From contig JAUIFF010000004.1 in assembly GCA_030429545.1 (NCBI GenBank), forward strand, positions 1 through 64,000: a stretch of DNA of 64,000 bases, read 5' to 3'. How positions within the stretch are numbered: position 1 is the stretch's first letter; each line of letters begins with the position of its first letter. Made by a program: the position numbers and the translations under genes. The notes beneath the pieces are model-generated. The model worked only from the letters and a program-made list of their open reading frames with translations. It was not told the DNA's origin and did not search any database. Positions 52,841-63,832 of this stretch are shown here, one piece after another. The stretch comes from Polyangia bacterium (GTDB lineage: Bacteria > Myxococcota_A > Polyangia > Nannocystales > Nannocystaceae).

Positions 52841-54184
52841 CTAGCTTTCTTGCTTGTACGGGCACAACTCGTCGAGCCGGGCCGTGTAGCTTTGGAGGTC
52901 GAGGGCCTCGGCCTGCATAAAGCGTTCCACCGCCTCCCGCAGCCCGCGGTAGCGAATCCAGTGGTTGGAGTAGGTCGGTGACGGGGCAAATCCCCGCAGC
53001 AATTTGTGCTCACCCTGGGCCCCGGCCTCAAACAGCTGTAGGCCCTCGCGGATACAGTGTTCGACACCGGCGTAGTAGGCCACCTCAAAGTGCAAACAAT
53101 CGACTTCGACGGCGGAGCCCCAGTAACGCCCGTACAGCGCCCGCTCGGTTTGCAAATAAAGTGCACCTGCAACCATTTGGCCGTCCTGGCAGACCCGGGC
53201 AATCCGCACCTGGTCGGGCATGGTGGCGCACAGCTTGGCGAAAAAGCCCGGCTTGAGATAATCCTGGCCGCCATGGGCCCAGGTCGTCTCGCGGTAGAGC
53301 TGGTCCATGAGCTCGATGTCTGCGGCCGAGACCGCATCGCCGCGGACGAATTCCACCGGGCCGTCGACCGCCGCGAGGGCACGCCTGCGTTCTTTGCGGA
53401 TCTGCTTGCGCCGGCGCGAGGTCAACTTGGCCAAAAAGTCGTCGAAGGTCTGGTAGCCGCGGTTTTGCCAGTGAAACTGAAAACTCGAGCGGGGGTAAAA
53501 TCCGCGGTCGGCGAGTTCGCGTTGCTCGGCTTGGGTGCAAAACAACCAGTGGATCGAGTTGCACTGGGCCCGGTCGGCGAGGGTGCGGACGGCCCCACAC
53601 AAAATGTCGATGATGGTCTTTCGCGGGATCGGCAGGTCGTCGGCGATCAGCATCCGTGGCCCGGTGGCCGGGGTGACCGGGGCGGCGATCACCAACTTCG
53701 GGTAATAGGGAAGGCCCGCGCGTTCGCTGGCCCGGGCCCAGCTCCAGTCGAAGATGTATTCGCCATAGCTGTGGGGTTTGATGAAGGCCGCGACCCCGGC
53801 GAGCAGCTTTCCCGGCTTTGGCTCGTCGGCCCCGGTGGTCGCAGCCGCCGCTTGCGGGGACGCGGTCGTTGGTGCGTCGGCGCGTGTGGGGGGGTCGGTC
53901 CCAACTTCGGGCTGGGCCGGGGCCGCCGATGGAGAAGATGCAGACGCATGCTCCGGGGCCGACGACGGCGTGGGGGGGTCCGCGCCTTCCCCGGATTGGG
54001 ACGCCTGCTCGACGAGGATGAAGACCGGCAGCCACCCGGCGTCCCGGCCGATCGACCCGGACTGCTCGAGTGCGCGCAAAAAGCCATATCGCAAAAAAGG
54101 CGCGTGGCCGTGGTCGAGCCGGTCCCACGCACCCGCGTCGACATGATCGAGATCCGGGACAATTCGAACGGTCAGATCGGACAC
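52841..54184 (-). CDS. GNAT-fold acyltransferase of the DUF482 family
   Basis: The 447-residue product from GTG 54184 starts 'VSDLTVRIVPDLDHVDAGAW', which opens DUF482 (PF04339) proteins. The family blocks 'PFLRYGFLRALEQSGS', 'YGEYIFDWSWARASERAGLP' and 'YYPKLVIAAPVTPATGPRML' are present. Later blocks are 'SIHWLFCTQAEQRELADRGF' and 'GANGEHK'-like 'AGAQGEHKLLRGF'. Residues about 75-130 hold an Ala/Pro/Ser/Thr-rich low-complexity insertion not usual for the family. It probably transfers an acyl or aminoacyl group; the substrate is unknown. Confidence 0.8.
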   Translation of the reverse strand: MSDLTVRIVPDLDHVDAGAWDRLDHGHAPFLRYGFLRALEQSGSIGRDAGWLPVFILVEQASQSGEGADPPTPSSAPEHASASSPSAAPAQPEVGTDPPTRADAPTTASPQAAAATTGADEPKPGKLLAGVAAFIKPHSYGEYIFDWSWARASERAGLPYYPKLVIAAPVTPATGPRMLIADDLPIPRKTIIDILCGAVRTLADRAQCNSIHWLFCTQAEQRELADRGFYPRSSFQFHWQNRGYQTFDDFLAKLTSRRRKQIRKERRRALAAVDGPVEFVRGDAVSAADIELMDQLYRETTWAHGGQDYLKPGFFAKLCATMPDQVRIARVCQDGQMVAGALYLQTERALYGRYWGSAVEVDCLHFEVAYYAGVEHCIREGLQLFEAGAQGEHKLLRGFAPSPTYSNHWIRYRGLREAVERFMQAEALDLQSYTARLDELCPYKQES

Positions 54185-54286
54185 AGTTGCTCCGCACAAT
54201 CACTCGGTCGGCCGCCCGTGTCACGGCGAGTCGGCTTTGACCTGTACCCCCACGGGGTGCCACAGCTACACTAACACCGATCCACT

Positions 54287-54617
54287 ATGGGTAACCGCGA
54301 GAAGTCCAATTCTGATACCGGCGTCGTGCTCAAGTCACGCACCGAGCGCAAGACCAAGCGGCCGCGAAAATACCGCGTGCTGTTGCACAACGATGACTAC
54401 ACCCCGATGGACTTTGTCGTCCGCCTACTTCAGACGGTTTTTCACCGCAACGAATCCGAGGCGACGCAGATCATGCTCCATGTCCACAACCACGGGATCG
54501 GGGTAGCAGGGGTGTACACCCACGAGATTGCTGAGACCAAGGTCGCGCAGGTGCATATGCATGCGCGTCAAAACGACTGCCCGCTTGTGGCATCCATGGA
54601 ACCGGAGGACGACGAAG

Positions 54618-54628
<11 letters not shown>
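54287..54628 (+). CDS. clpS: ClpS adaptor
   Basis: The 113-residue product has the ClpS core: 'YRVLLHNDDYTPMDFVVRLL' carries the Asn-Asp pocket that binds N-degron side chains, followed by 'IMLHVHNHGIGVAGVYTHEI' and 'AETKVAQVHMHARQNDCPLV'. It hands N-end-rule substrates to ClpA. The gene overlaps clpA by 11 bases, which gives the usual coupling and confirms both assignments. Confidence 0.95.
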
Positions 54629-56969
<2,341 letters not shown>

Positions 56970-57047
56970 CTAGCCTCGGAGAACCGGCGAGCTGGCCAAG
57001 GACGGACTCGCAAGCACGCCTCACGCTGAGGCCGCGAGCTCGGCGGG

Positions 57048-58286
57048 CTAGCTCGCCTGGGCGGTTTTCGACTGTTGGTGCGTGTGCCAGGCGGCCAAAA
57101 CTTCTTGCTCGCGGGCCTGGGTGATCCCGGCCGATTTGCCCTCGAGCAGGAATTTTTGCTTGTCCTCGGGGCGTTGATTAAACCACTCGAGGGTGTCCTT
57201 GGCGATCTGCTCGGCTGAGCGAAAGGTCAGACCGGCGGCGACCGCCTTGCGGTTGTTGACGCTGCCAAACCCACCAAACTCGCTGCCGGGCGGCACCCAC
57301 ACGGGCATATGCATCCACGGCATGACTTTTTGTTCCTCGAGGAACTTGGCGTCGGCCCAGGTGAATGTGGCATCACTGCCTGACGCCCGCTTACAGGCCT
57401 CGAGCATCTGTTGTACAGTCAAGGTTTTTTCGGGGCCACAGGCGTTGTAGACCCCGAGGTGGCGCTGTTCGATGGTCGTGACGATCCAACTGCCGAGGTC
57501 GCGGCCGTCGATCAGTTGGACCGGGTCGTCGGGGTTGCCGGGGGCCAACACCTCACCGCCACGGGCGATTCGCACCGGCCAGTAGGTATAGCGATCGGTC
57601 GGGTCGCCGGGGCCGACGATCAGGCCGGGACGTATGACTGTACAACGACCCGGAAACGCGGCCTCGGCCTCGGCCTCGCACATGGCCTTGAGCGGGCCGT
57701 AGTTTTCCATCACCTGTTTGCGATCGCTGATCCCCTCGGCCACTGCTTTGTCGATCGAGGCCACTGGCGAGTTTTCGTCGATGCCCGGGACGCTGCCATC
57801 TTTGTATGCGGAGATGCTCGAGACAAAGATGTATTGGCCCCCGCGGTCGGCGAGAAGGTTGGCCGAGGCCCGGACATTGCGGGGGATGTAGCCGGAGGTA
57901 TCGATGACCGCGTCGAACTTGAGCGAGGGGTCTTCGAGGGCTTTGAGGTCGCCCTTGCGCCGGTCGCCACGAAGCTTTGTGAGCCCGGGAAACAGGTGGG
58001 GGTTGGTCTTGCCACGGTTGAAAAGCGTGACCTGATGGCCGCGGTCGAGGGCGGCCTGGACAATGTGGGGCCCCAAAAATCCGGTGCCGCCGAGCACCAA
58101 AAAGTGGCCACCCGTGACCGGTTTGAGTTGCTCAACTGTGACGGCGGGCGTGGGCTCGGGAGCGGTTTGCGGCTCGCCGGCGGGCTGTGAAACGGCCGAG
58201 CGGCACCCGGGGACGAGCATGCCGGCAAATAGGCCGAACCCGGTGTGAACAGTTGTACGGAGGAAATCGCGGCGGCGTGTAGACAT
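57048..58286 (-). CDS. Exported NAD-dependent epimerase/reductase-like protein
   Basis: The 412-residue product has an N-terminus 'MSTRRRDFLRTTVHTGFG' with a twin-arginine motif, and 'GMLVPGC' as lipobox. After a Pro-rich linker the Rossmann domain starts with 'FLVLGGTGFLGPHIVQAALD' (dinucleotide Gly motif); 'FVSSISAYKDGS' and 'YGPLKAMCEAEAEAAF' supply the catalytic Ser/Tyr/Lys positions (YxxxK as 'YGPLK'). 'TVIRPGLIVGPGDPTDRY' is typical of extended short-chain dehydrogenases. Tat export with cofactor bound explains the fold. The substrate is unknown. Confidence 0.85.
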   Translation of the reverse strand: MSTRRRDFLRTTVHTGFGLFAGMLVPGCRSAVSQPAGEPQTAPEPTPAVTVEQLKPVTGGHFLVLGGTGFLGPHIVQAALDRGHQVTLFNRGKTNPHLFPGLTKLRGDRRKGDLKALEDPSLKFDAVIDTSGYIPRNVRASANLLADRGGQYIFVSSISAYKDGSVPGIDENSPVASIDKAVAEGISDRKQVMENYGPLKAMCEAEAEAAFPGRCTVIRPGLIVGPGDPTDRYTYWPVRIARGGEVLAPGNPDDPVQLIDGRDLGSWIVTTIEQRHLGVYNACGPEKTLTVQQMLEACKRASGSDATFTWADAKFLEEQKVMPWMHMPVWVPPGSEFGGFGSVNNRKAVAAGLTFRSAEQIAKDTLEWFNQRPEDKQKFLLEGKSAGITQAREQEVLAAWHTHQQSKTAQAS

Positions 58287-58458
58287 TGTCGAGACTCAAA
58301 AGCTGGAGCGGTCGGTCGTGCTGGCCAGAGGCAATCTGGCGCTGTTTGAGACCCGTGGTGATCTGTCGGGGTTTCGCGGGTCACGGGATTTTGGTGTGTG
58401 CCGGCAGCCTATCACCACGGCTTTGCTCGTTCGTCCGACGGCGGTATGAGGCAAGGTG

Positions 58459-59736
58459 ATGTCTGGGCAAGCGCAGCCGTTGTGGCGCCGCATCTTCGAG
58501 GTGGCTCCGCACGAGCGCCGCGAGCTTGTTGGCGCGGCGTCGGGATTTTTTTGCCTGATGTGTGCCTACGCGATGTTGCGGCCTCTGCGTGAGGAGATGG
58601 CAATTGCCGGTGGGGTCGACAACATGCAGTGGCTGTTTACCGCGACGTTTGCGGTGATGTTGCTGGTGGTGCCGGTGTACTCGTGGGCGGTCGCCCGGGC
58701 ACCTAGGCGGGTATTTGTGCCCTGGACCTACCGCATCCTCGGCCTGTGTTTGCTCGGGTTTTTCGTTGTACTTTCAACGTTTGCCGGGGCCGACCTGACC
58801 TGGGGCGCGCGCGTGTTTTTTGTGTTCATGAGCGTGTTCAACCTGCTTGTGATCTCGGTGTTTTGGGAGCTGATGGCCGACCACTACACCCGCGAGCAGG
58901 GCGGGCGGCTGTTTGGCATGATTGCCGCCGGCGGCAGTTTGGGGGCCGTTGTCGGCCCGGCTTTGACTTCGGAGTTGGTCGTCACGACCGGCCCCGGGCC
59001 ACTTTTGTTGGTCGCCGCAGGTCTGCTCGAAGCCGTTGTCTGGTGCCTGCGCGGGATTTTACGGGCGGGCAATCACCATCGTACGGTCGAGCAACCAGTG
59101 GGTGGCTCGGCCCTGGCGGCGGTCGGCTTGGTCCTGCGCTCGCCGATGCTGCTCGGGATCAGCGGCTATCTATTTTTACATACATTTACTTCGACGTTTT
59201 TGTACTTCGAGCAGGCCCACCTCGTCGAGCAGATGCTGGCCGAGCCCAACGCCCGCACCCAGTTTTTTGCTCGCATCGATGTCGCCGTCAATGCCATCGC
59301 CCTGGCGGTGCAGGTGTTTGCGTTTGGCCGTCTGATCCGTTGGGTCGGCGTGACCGGGGGGCTTGTTTTGGTGCCGGTGTTGAGTTTGGTCGGCCTGGCC
59401 TGCCTGGGGACCTGGCCGACCCTGGCAGTGTTGGCGGCCGTGCAGATCTCGCGCAGGGCGATGAACTACGCGGTCGCCAAACCGGCGCGCGAGGTCATGT
59501 TTACGCTGGTCACCCGCGAGGAGGCCTATAAGGCGAAAAGCCTGATCGATACGGCGATCTACCGCGGCGGCGATGCCATCAGCGGCTGGGCGTTTGCCGG
59601 GCTGCGGAGCTTGCAGCTTTCGCTGGGCGCGGTCGCCTGGGTCGCGGTCCCGGTGTGCGGGCTTTGGATCTGGCTGGCAGCCCGTTTGGGAAAACATGCT
59701 GATACAACGAGTCCGGCAGGGTCACCCGCCGCGTAA
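58459..59736 (+). CDS. MFS-like transporter, possibly NTP/NDP exchanger type
   Basis: The 425-residue product has 12 predicted membrane spans with typical loops. 'RPLREEMAIAGGVDNMQWLF' in the first loop, 'FWELMADHYTREQGGRLFGM' and 'AAGGSLGAVVGPALTSEL' resemble the major-facilitator relatives of the nucleotide transporter group. No substrate-specific residues can be read from sequence alone. ATG 59736 stop converges on the response regulator gene with 25 bases between. The start ATG 58459 follows GTG 58456. Confidence 0.75.
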   Translation: MSGQAQPLWRRIFEVAPHERRELVGAASGFFCLMCAYAMLRPLREEMAIAGGVDNMQWLFTATFAVMLLVVPVYSWAVARAPRRVFVPWTYRILGLCLLGFFVVLSTFAGADLTWGARVFFVFMSVFNLLVISVFWELMADHYTREQGGRLFGMIAAGGSLGAVVGPALTSELVVTTGPGPLLLVAAGLLEAVVWCLRGILRAGNHHRTVEQPVGGSALAAVGLVLRSPMLLGISGYLFLHTFTSTFLYFEQAHLVEQMLAEPNARTQFFARIDVAVNAIALAVQVFAFGRLIRWVGVTGGLVLVPVLSLVGLACLGTWPTLAVLAAVQISRRAMNYAVAKPAREVMFTLVTREEAYKAKSLIDTAIYRGGDAISGWAFAGLRSLQLSLGAVAWVAVPVCGLWIWLAARLGKHADTTSPAGSPAA

Positions 59737-59761
59737 ACATTGCATGCACATGATTTTCGGG

Positions 59762-60175
59762 CTAACTCGGACGGTCCTTGCGGGGAACCGACAGCACCTG
59801 GCAGACACGCTCGATGATGCTGTCGAGCGAAGCTGGCTTTTGGATACAGCCGACAGCTCCGGTGTCACCTTGGATTTGGGCAAGTTGATCGAGGGGAAGG
59901 CCGCTGAGGATGATGACAGGGAGGGGTTTGATGTTGCTGGCGATCGATGCACGTCGCACGAGCTTGAGGGCCGTGTCGCCACGCATGTCCGGGAGATTGA
60001 TGTCGGCGAGGACGAGGTCGGGTTGAAACCTCGTGACCACGGCCATCAGCAAAAACCCCTTGCTCAGTGTCTCCACCTGAAAGCCGGCATCGACGAGTGC
60101 TCCCTTGACCACGCGCGCAGTCGCTTGGTCATCCTCAACCAACAAGACGCGGGGGGCTCGAGTGCTCACGTCCAT
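59762..60175 (-). CDS. Stand-alone response-regulator receiver domain
   Basis: The 137-residue product contains only a CheY-like receiver: acidic pocket 'VEDD' (residues 13-16), phospho-acceptor Asp 58 in 'LVLADINLPDMRG', 'VIILSG' for the conserved Ser/Thr, and Lys in 'GCIQKPASLD'. There is no output domain, so it signals by protein contact. No histidine kinase gene is adjacent. ATG 60175 fits the domain start; longer frames upstream look non-coding. Confidence 0.9.
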   Translation of the reverse strand: MDVSTRAPRVLLVEDDQATARVVKGALVDAGFQVETLSKGFLLMAVVTRFQPDLVLADINLPDMRGDTALKLVRRASIASNIKPLPVIILSGLPLDQLAQIQGDTGAVGCIQKPASLDSIIERVCQVLSVPRKDRPS

Positions 60176-60454
60176 GAGGGTTGCGCATGTGGTGCCGGGC
60201 AGTCCAGAGCAAAGTCTGCCCTGGGGGAATTCGATGCCATTGTGCATCCGGACGCTCCTCACGCTGGGTTGCGAGCGGAGCCGATCTCCTAGGCCGGTTT
60301 CGCGTGAAGATTGTTCGGTTTTGCGCTTTTTGAGGTGGGGCGTTGCCGAACGTTGATCTGCGCAGACCCCGATGCTGGAAAACCCCGCGAATTCCCGGGC
60401 GAAGGCGATTTTTCGGTATTCGCGCGGGGAAATGCGTTGTACACAGGCAGTGCG

Positions 60455-61456
60455 GTGTCGTCGCCTCGTTTCAAGGCCACCACATTCCAGCACGCGCTTA
60501 TCGATTTGGCGCGGCGTGTGGATATTGTTCGCGGTTATCGTTACCGCGACGCTGAGTACGCTGTTCTGGCACAGGAACTGCTGCCCGCCGCCTGCGAGGT
60601 TTGTGCCGAGTTGCTCGAGCAACTTGAGCCGGTCGCAGCCCACTATGGGCAAACCGAAGAAGACCCCCATGTGCACGCGCTGCTCGACGTTTTTCGGGTC
60701 GCGCGGGCCGAGCTGCTCGAACGCTTGCGACGGATTGAGGAAATCTGTGAATCCGACGATGAGCTGATGTTGATCTCAGCTGCGATGGCCGCACTGGGAA
60801 CCGTGCGTCGAGTCACAATTGTTGTTGAGAATGCCCTGGCCGTGTGCGAGGGGCTCACCGCCGCACTCTCGTGTATGGACGATGCGGAGCGGGCTTTGGC
60901 CCTGCGCCGGCTGTTTGTCGAGCTCGGCCACAAGTTGAATGTTCACCAACCTCCCGACCCCGAGTCCGTGGGCCAACGCCTGCGCGCGACCGCATCCGTG
61001 ATCGCCGATTTGTTTGGCAACAATATCTACGCCGAGCTACGTGCCTCGGATCGGATTCAGCTCCATCGTTTGCAAGAGAAGTTGCTGGGGTGGCTCGGGG
61101 GAGCGGACGACTTCGACCCCGAACCCGCTCTTGCGCTGTGGGGAGATCTTGCGACGTTCGTCGAGCTCTTGGGTCAGATCAACAGCCGCCAGGAACTGAT
61201 CGAGCACGACCGCAGTGTTTTGCGCGATGCGACCCGCGAGTTGTTTTCGGGGGATGCCGCTCCCGAGGTGATTCCCGACAGGCTCGCGGAGATGTTGGCG
61301 ACCCTCGAAGGGCGCGACGTGGAGATCGACCGACTGCTGCGGGTGCCCGTACTCGACCCGAGCAAATGGCGTGCGCCGCTCGAGCGCCTGTCCCACGTGC
61401 TCGGCAGCCACGACGTCAGCCACGAGCAACAACAGGCCGACGTCGACGAATTTTAG
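60455..61456 (+). CDS. Hypothetical all-helical protein
   Basis: The 333-residue product has GTG 60455 as a likely start ('VSSPRFKATTFQHALIDLAR'); the frame is open about 140 bases further upstream, so the start is uncertain. It is almost entirely helical, with Leu/Ala/Glu-rich stretches such as 'LAQELLPAACEVCAELLEQL' and 'DDAERALALRRLFVELGHKL'. No catalytic motif or membrane segment is visible. It is divergent from the receiver-domain gene and converges on the Hel308-like gene, and could be a partner of either. Confidence 0.6.
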   Translation: MSSPRFKATTFQHALIDLARRVDIVRGYRYRDAEYAVLAQELLPAACEVCAELLEQLEPVAAHYGQTEEDPHVHALLDVFRVARAELLERLRRIEEICESDDELMLISAAMAALGTVRRVTIVVENALAVCEGLTAALSCMDDAERALALRRLFVELGHKLNVHQPPDPESVGQRLRATASVIADLFGNNIYAELRASDRIQLHRLQEKLLGWLGGADDFDPEPALALWGDLATFVELLGQINSRQELIEHDRSVLRDATRELFSGDAAPEVIPDRLAEMLATLEGRDVEIDRLLRVPVLDPSKWRAPLERLSHVLGSHDVSHEQQQADVDEF

Positions 61457-61495
61457 TTTGTACCTGCAAGGTTTTCGGGCGACGACCGGAAGGTC

Positions 61496-62938
61496 CTAAC
61501 CGAGGCCCGCCAGAGGTAGCGTGTTTGGGCGATGCGGTGGGGTGTGCAGGCCGCGGGCACGGACCGTGCGACGGCGTGAGCTCCGGGTGCGGGCCGGCCG
61601 GGTCGGGCGCGGTACCTGGGGATGGGCGTGGGTGACCCGCTCCGCCAGTTGCTCGAGGTCGCGGTAACGCTGGGTTTTAGTGGGTGTCAGCGCCATCTGG
61701 GCAGCGATCAAGCCTCCGAAGTCGGTGATCAAGGCCGCGAGCAGGGCCGGGTGGCAGCCGAGGCGTTGACCGATGTCGGCGACCGACTCACCACCGAGGT
61801 GTGCATGTACAACTTCGGCGAGAAGCAGCGCCCGCCGGGCGTCGTCCTCCAGCGCGGCCAACGACTGGGCCAACCACGCAAACACCGGGTGCGAGAGACA
61901 ATCGGCGTCGCGGGCCTTGGCCAGCAACAGGTTGCGCGGGTCCTCGTGGCGGCGGGGCAGTGCGGCCGCGATTTGCCGGCCGTGGGGGGTGAGCGCGAGC
62001 TCGGTGATGCGGGCGAGTGGAGCAATGCTGTCGACCCGGCGTCCCCAGGTCGCAAGCGCGGCGGTGGTCTCGAGGTCGAGGCCAAACCGGGCGACGACAT
62101 GGCCGCGGGGTGTGCATTGGAGTTTGTCGCCGTTGCGCTCGAGCAAGCCAGCCCGTGCACATGCATCGACTGCCCGGGCGATCGCAGCCCGCAGCCGGCC
62201 CATACCCCGGGTGCCACGCCACAGTCGCCGCGCAGTCAACGACCGCCGTGCCAGCTCCAGCAGTCGATCGGAGTCGACCGGACCACTTGCGGCGGCGTGG
62301 ACCAACAACCGACCGAGCGGGAGGATCGGCAGGGCTCGGCTCGATGGCGGGGCCAGGGCCCCTTGGGGTCCGATGCCCAGCCAATCGTGCAATTCGTATT
62401 CGACATCGGTCGCGGCCGGGTGTGCCCCGTCGAGCCAGATCACCATCCGTGGCATCGAGCCGGCCAGGGTCCGTACCCGGGTCAGCAACAGCTCGAGAGA
62501 GGGCCCGACACTCGCATCGCCAAGGAGTTCGCCACGCTCGACGAGCAGGCAACCAATGTCGTCGAGCAGGTCGGGGTGGTCGATGAGTTGGGCGGCGAGG
62601 GCCTCGGCAGTCGAGACAAATAGTCCGGCGCTCTGCATGCGTGGTGCCACCGACGAGGTCAGCAGCGAGACCTCACGGCGGGTGCCCAACACCGAGGTCA
62701 ACTCGTCGGCCAACAGGCGGGCGCGATGGGTCGAGTGGGTCACGATCACCGCGCGAGTCTGGGGAGGCAGCGCCGCGGCCACGAGGGCTCCGAGCGCGAG
62801 CTCTCCGGCGCCGAGCAGACGGTGACGGATCACCGCATGGGCGGGCGGAGCCGATTTTTCGACTGCCGGCGGCTGGGCGTCGAAAAACGAAAACTGTTGT
62901 TGCGGGGTGGACCGGGCGGCTGCGGATGTGTGACGCAT
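61496..62938 (-). CDS. Hel308/Ski2-like pseudo-helicase lacking catalytic motifs
   Basis: The 480-residue product begins at ATG 62938 ('MRHTSAAARSTPQQQFSFFD'). Residues 30-170 align by eye with the first RecA domain of Ski2-like helicases: 'AVIVTHSTHRARLLADELTS' (motif Ia area), 'LFVSTAEALAAQLIDHPDLL' (TPE area) and 'HDWLGI' (the 'WLG' end). Walker A is lost ('GAGELALGAL', no Lys), DExH reads 'VERGE' and SAT reads 'LDG'. The second RecA domain seems absent; the winged-helix/ratchet part follows directly ('TPRGHVVARFGLDLETTAAL'). It is probably a non-catalytic nucleic-acid-binding protein. Confidence 0.6.
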   Translation of the reverse strand: MRHTSAAARSTPQQQFSFFDAQPPAVEKSAPPAHAVIRHRLLGAGELALGALVAAALPPQTRAVIVTHSTHRARLLADELTSVLGTRREVSLLTSSVAPRMQSAGLFVSTAEALAAQLIDHPDLLDDIGCLLVERGELLGDASVGPSLELLLTRVRTLAGSMPRMVIWLDGAHPAATDVEYELHDWLGIGPQGALAPPSSRALPILPLGRLLVHAAASGPVDSDRLLELARRSLTARRLWRGTRGMGRLRAAIARAVDACARAGLLERNGDKLQCTPRGHVVARFGLDLETTAALATWGRRVDSIAPLARITELALTPHGRQIAAALPRRHEDPRNLLLAKARDADCLSHPVFAWLAQSLAALEDDARRALLLAEVVHAHLGGESVADIGQRLGCHPALLAALITDFGGLIAAQMALTPTKTQRYRDLEQLAERVTHAHPQVPRPTRPARTRSSRRRTVRARGLHTPPHRPNTLPLAGLG

Positions 62939-63329
62939 TTGTCGTCTCCGTGGTGAACCTTGGGTGGCGGGCACCTGCGACCGTGCAACAGCAACTTGAT
63001 CTGTCGGAGAACAAGTGGCTAGGTCACCGGCAAAACTGGGCCTAAAAACGATCGCCCGATCGGTTTTTTGCCTTCGCAGACCAGGTGACGAAGGGGGCGT
63101 GACGGGCCCTGTAAAACCTTGCAAGTACATAAAACGCTTGAGGTTCAGCGATTTCCCCGGACCGCGCCATGGCAGGCGGCTAAGGCGGCGCTCGTTGGGC
63201 AAAAAATAAAAATTTCGAGATGCTCAATGTTGCAACGAAAAATGCGCAGTTTTCGCCGTGTCGGTTCGCTGACTACATCGTTTCGCTGGTTTTTTGATTT
63301 TGTTGCCCCGGACCTGCCAGAATTTTCCC
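62939..63329. other. Intergenic region with hairpin and one dispersed-motif site
   Basis: This 390-base divergent spacer contains the hairpin described at 63044-63069 and a TGCAAGTACA site at 63120-63129, one of four such exact sites in the window. No gene is supported; the frames here lack ribosome sites and domains. A+T content rises toward 63,300 (CAATGTTGCAACGAAAAATG), consistent with promoters for the 63330 gene. Confidence 0.5.
63044..63069. terminator. Terminator-like hairpin between divergent genes
   Basis: AAAAA, then CGATC-GCCC-GATCG, then a run of T: a short symmetric stem flanked by A and T runs that could stop transcription from either side. Its place between divergent genes is unusual and suggests an attenuator or the end of a small untranslated RNA. 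Confidence 0.45.
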
Positions 63330-63653
63330 ATGGACCTCATCCCCACTCACGAACGTCGTCGCCACCGAGTCTTCAGCACCCGGTTCACCGAGTACCACCT
63401 GCGCGACGACGAGTGCGTCGGTGTGCGCGATATCGCCTCGGGGGATTGGCTCAATGAGCACGCGGCGCTGCGGCTGCGCGCGGTTCAGATCCCACCGATG
63501 GGGCAAGATCGCTCGTGGGTCGGTCGTCGACTTCAGTTTTGGGGGCGCTACGCCGATGTACTGACCTCACCGGTACAAGGTACCGCGCGTCCCGAGCGAA
63601 AGTTTATCGACTCGTACATCAGCCAGGCGGTCTCAGGAGAGATCGTCGACTAG
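63330..63653 (+). CDS. Hypothetical protein
   Basis: The 107-residue product uses ATG 63330 ('MDLIPTHERRRHRVFSTRFT'). It is basic in the first third, then mixed alpha/beta with a Trp-rich middle ('GQDRSWVGRRLQFWGRYADV'). No known motif is seen. It is well separated from neighbours and ends 180 bases before the mtnP-like gene. Confidence 0.6.
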   Translation: MDLIPTHERRRHRVFSTRFTEYHLRDDECVGVRDIASGDWLNEHAALRLRAVQIPPMGQDRSWVGRRLQFWGRYADVLTSPVQGTARPERKFIDSYISQAVSGEIVD

Positions 63654-63832
63654 TAAGCGTTGACTGCGTGATGCGCGGGCCTTTTTGGGCGTGAACCGGT
63701 TTTTGAGAAGCGTGCAGTCGTTACTGCAGCGTCGCGTCTGAAGAACTCGTTTCGCGCCCAAAAATTCACCGCGAACCCTTTGGGGGGGCGAGGTTTTGGA
63801 TAAGGGGCGCTTAGCCCATATGCTCCGCGGCC

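Noticed and set aside
53057..54274. 405-codon open frame on the plus strand
   Set aside because: It is antisense to the DUF482 gene, Gly/Arg-rich without recognisable domain.
61622..62623. Long plus-strand frames over the pseudo-helicase gene
   Set aside because: They are shadow frames: Arg/Pro/Gly-rich composition, no ribosome site; the minus frame carries the conserved blocks.
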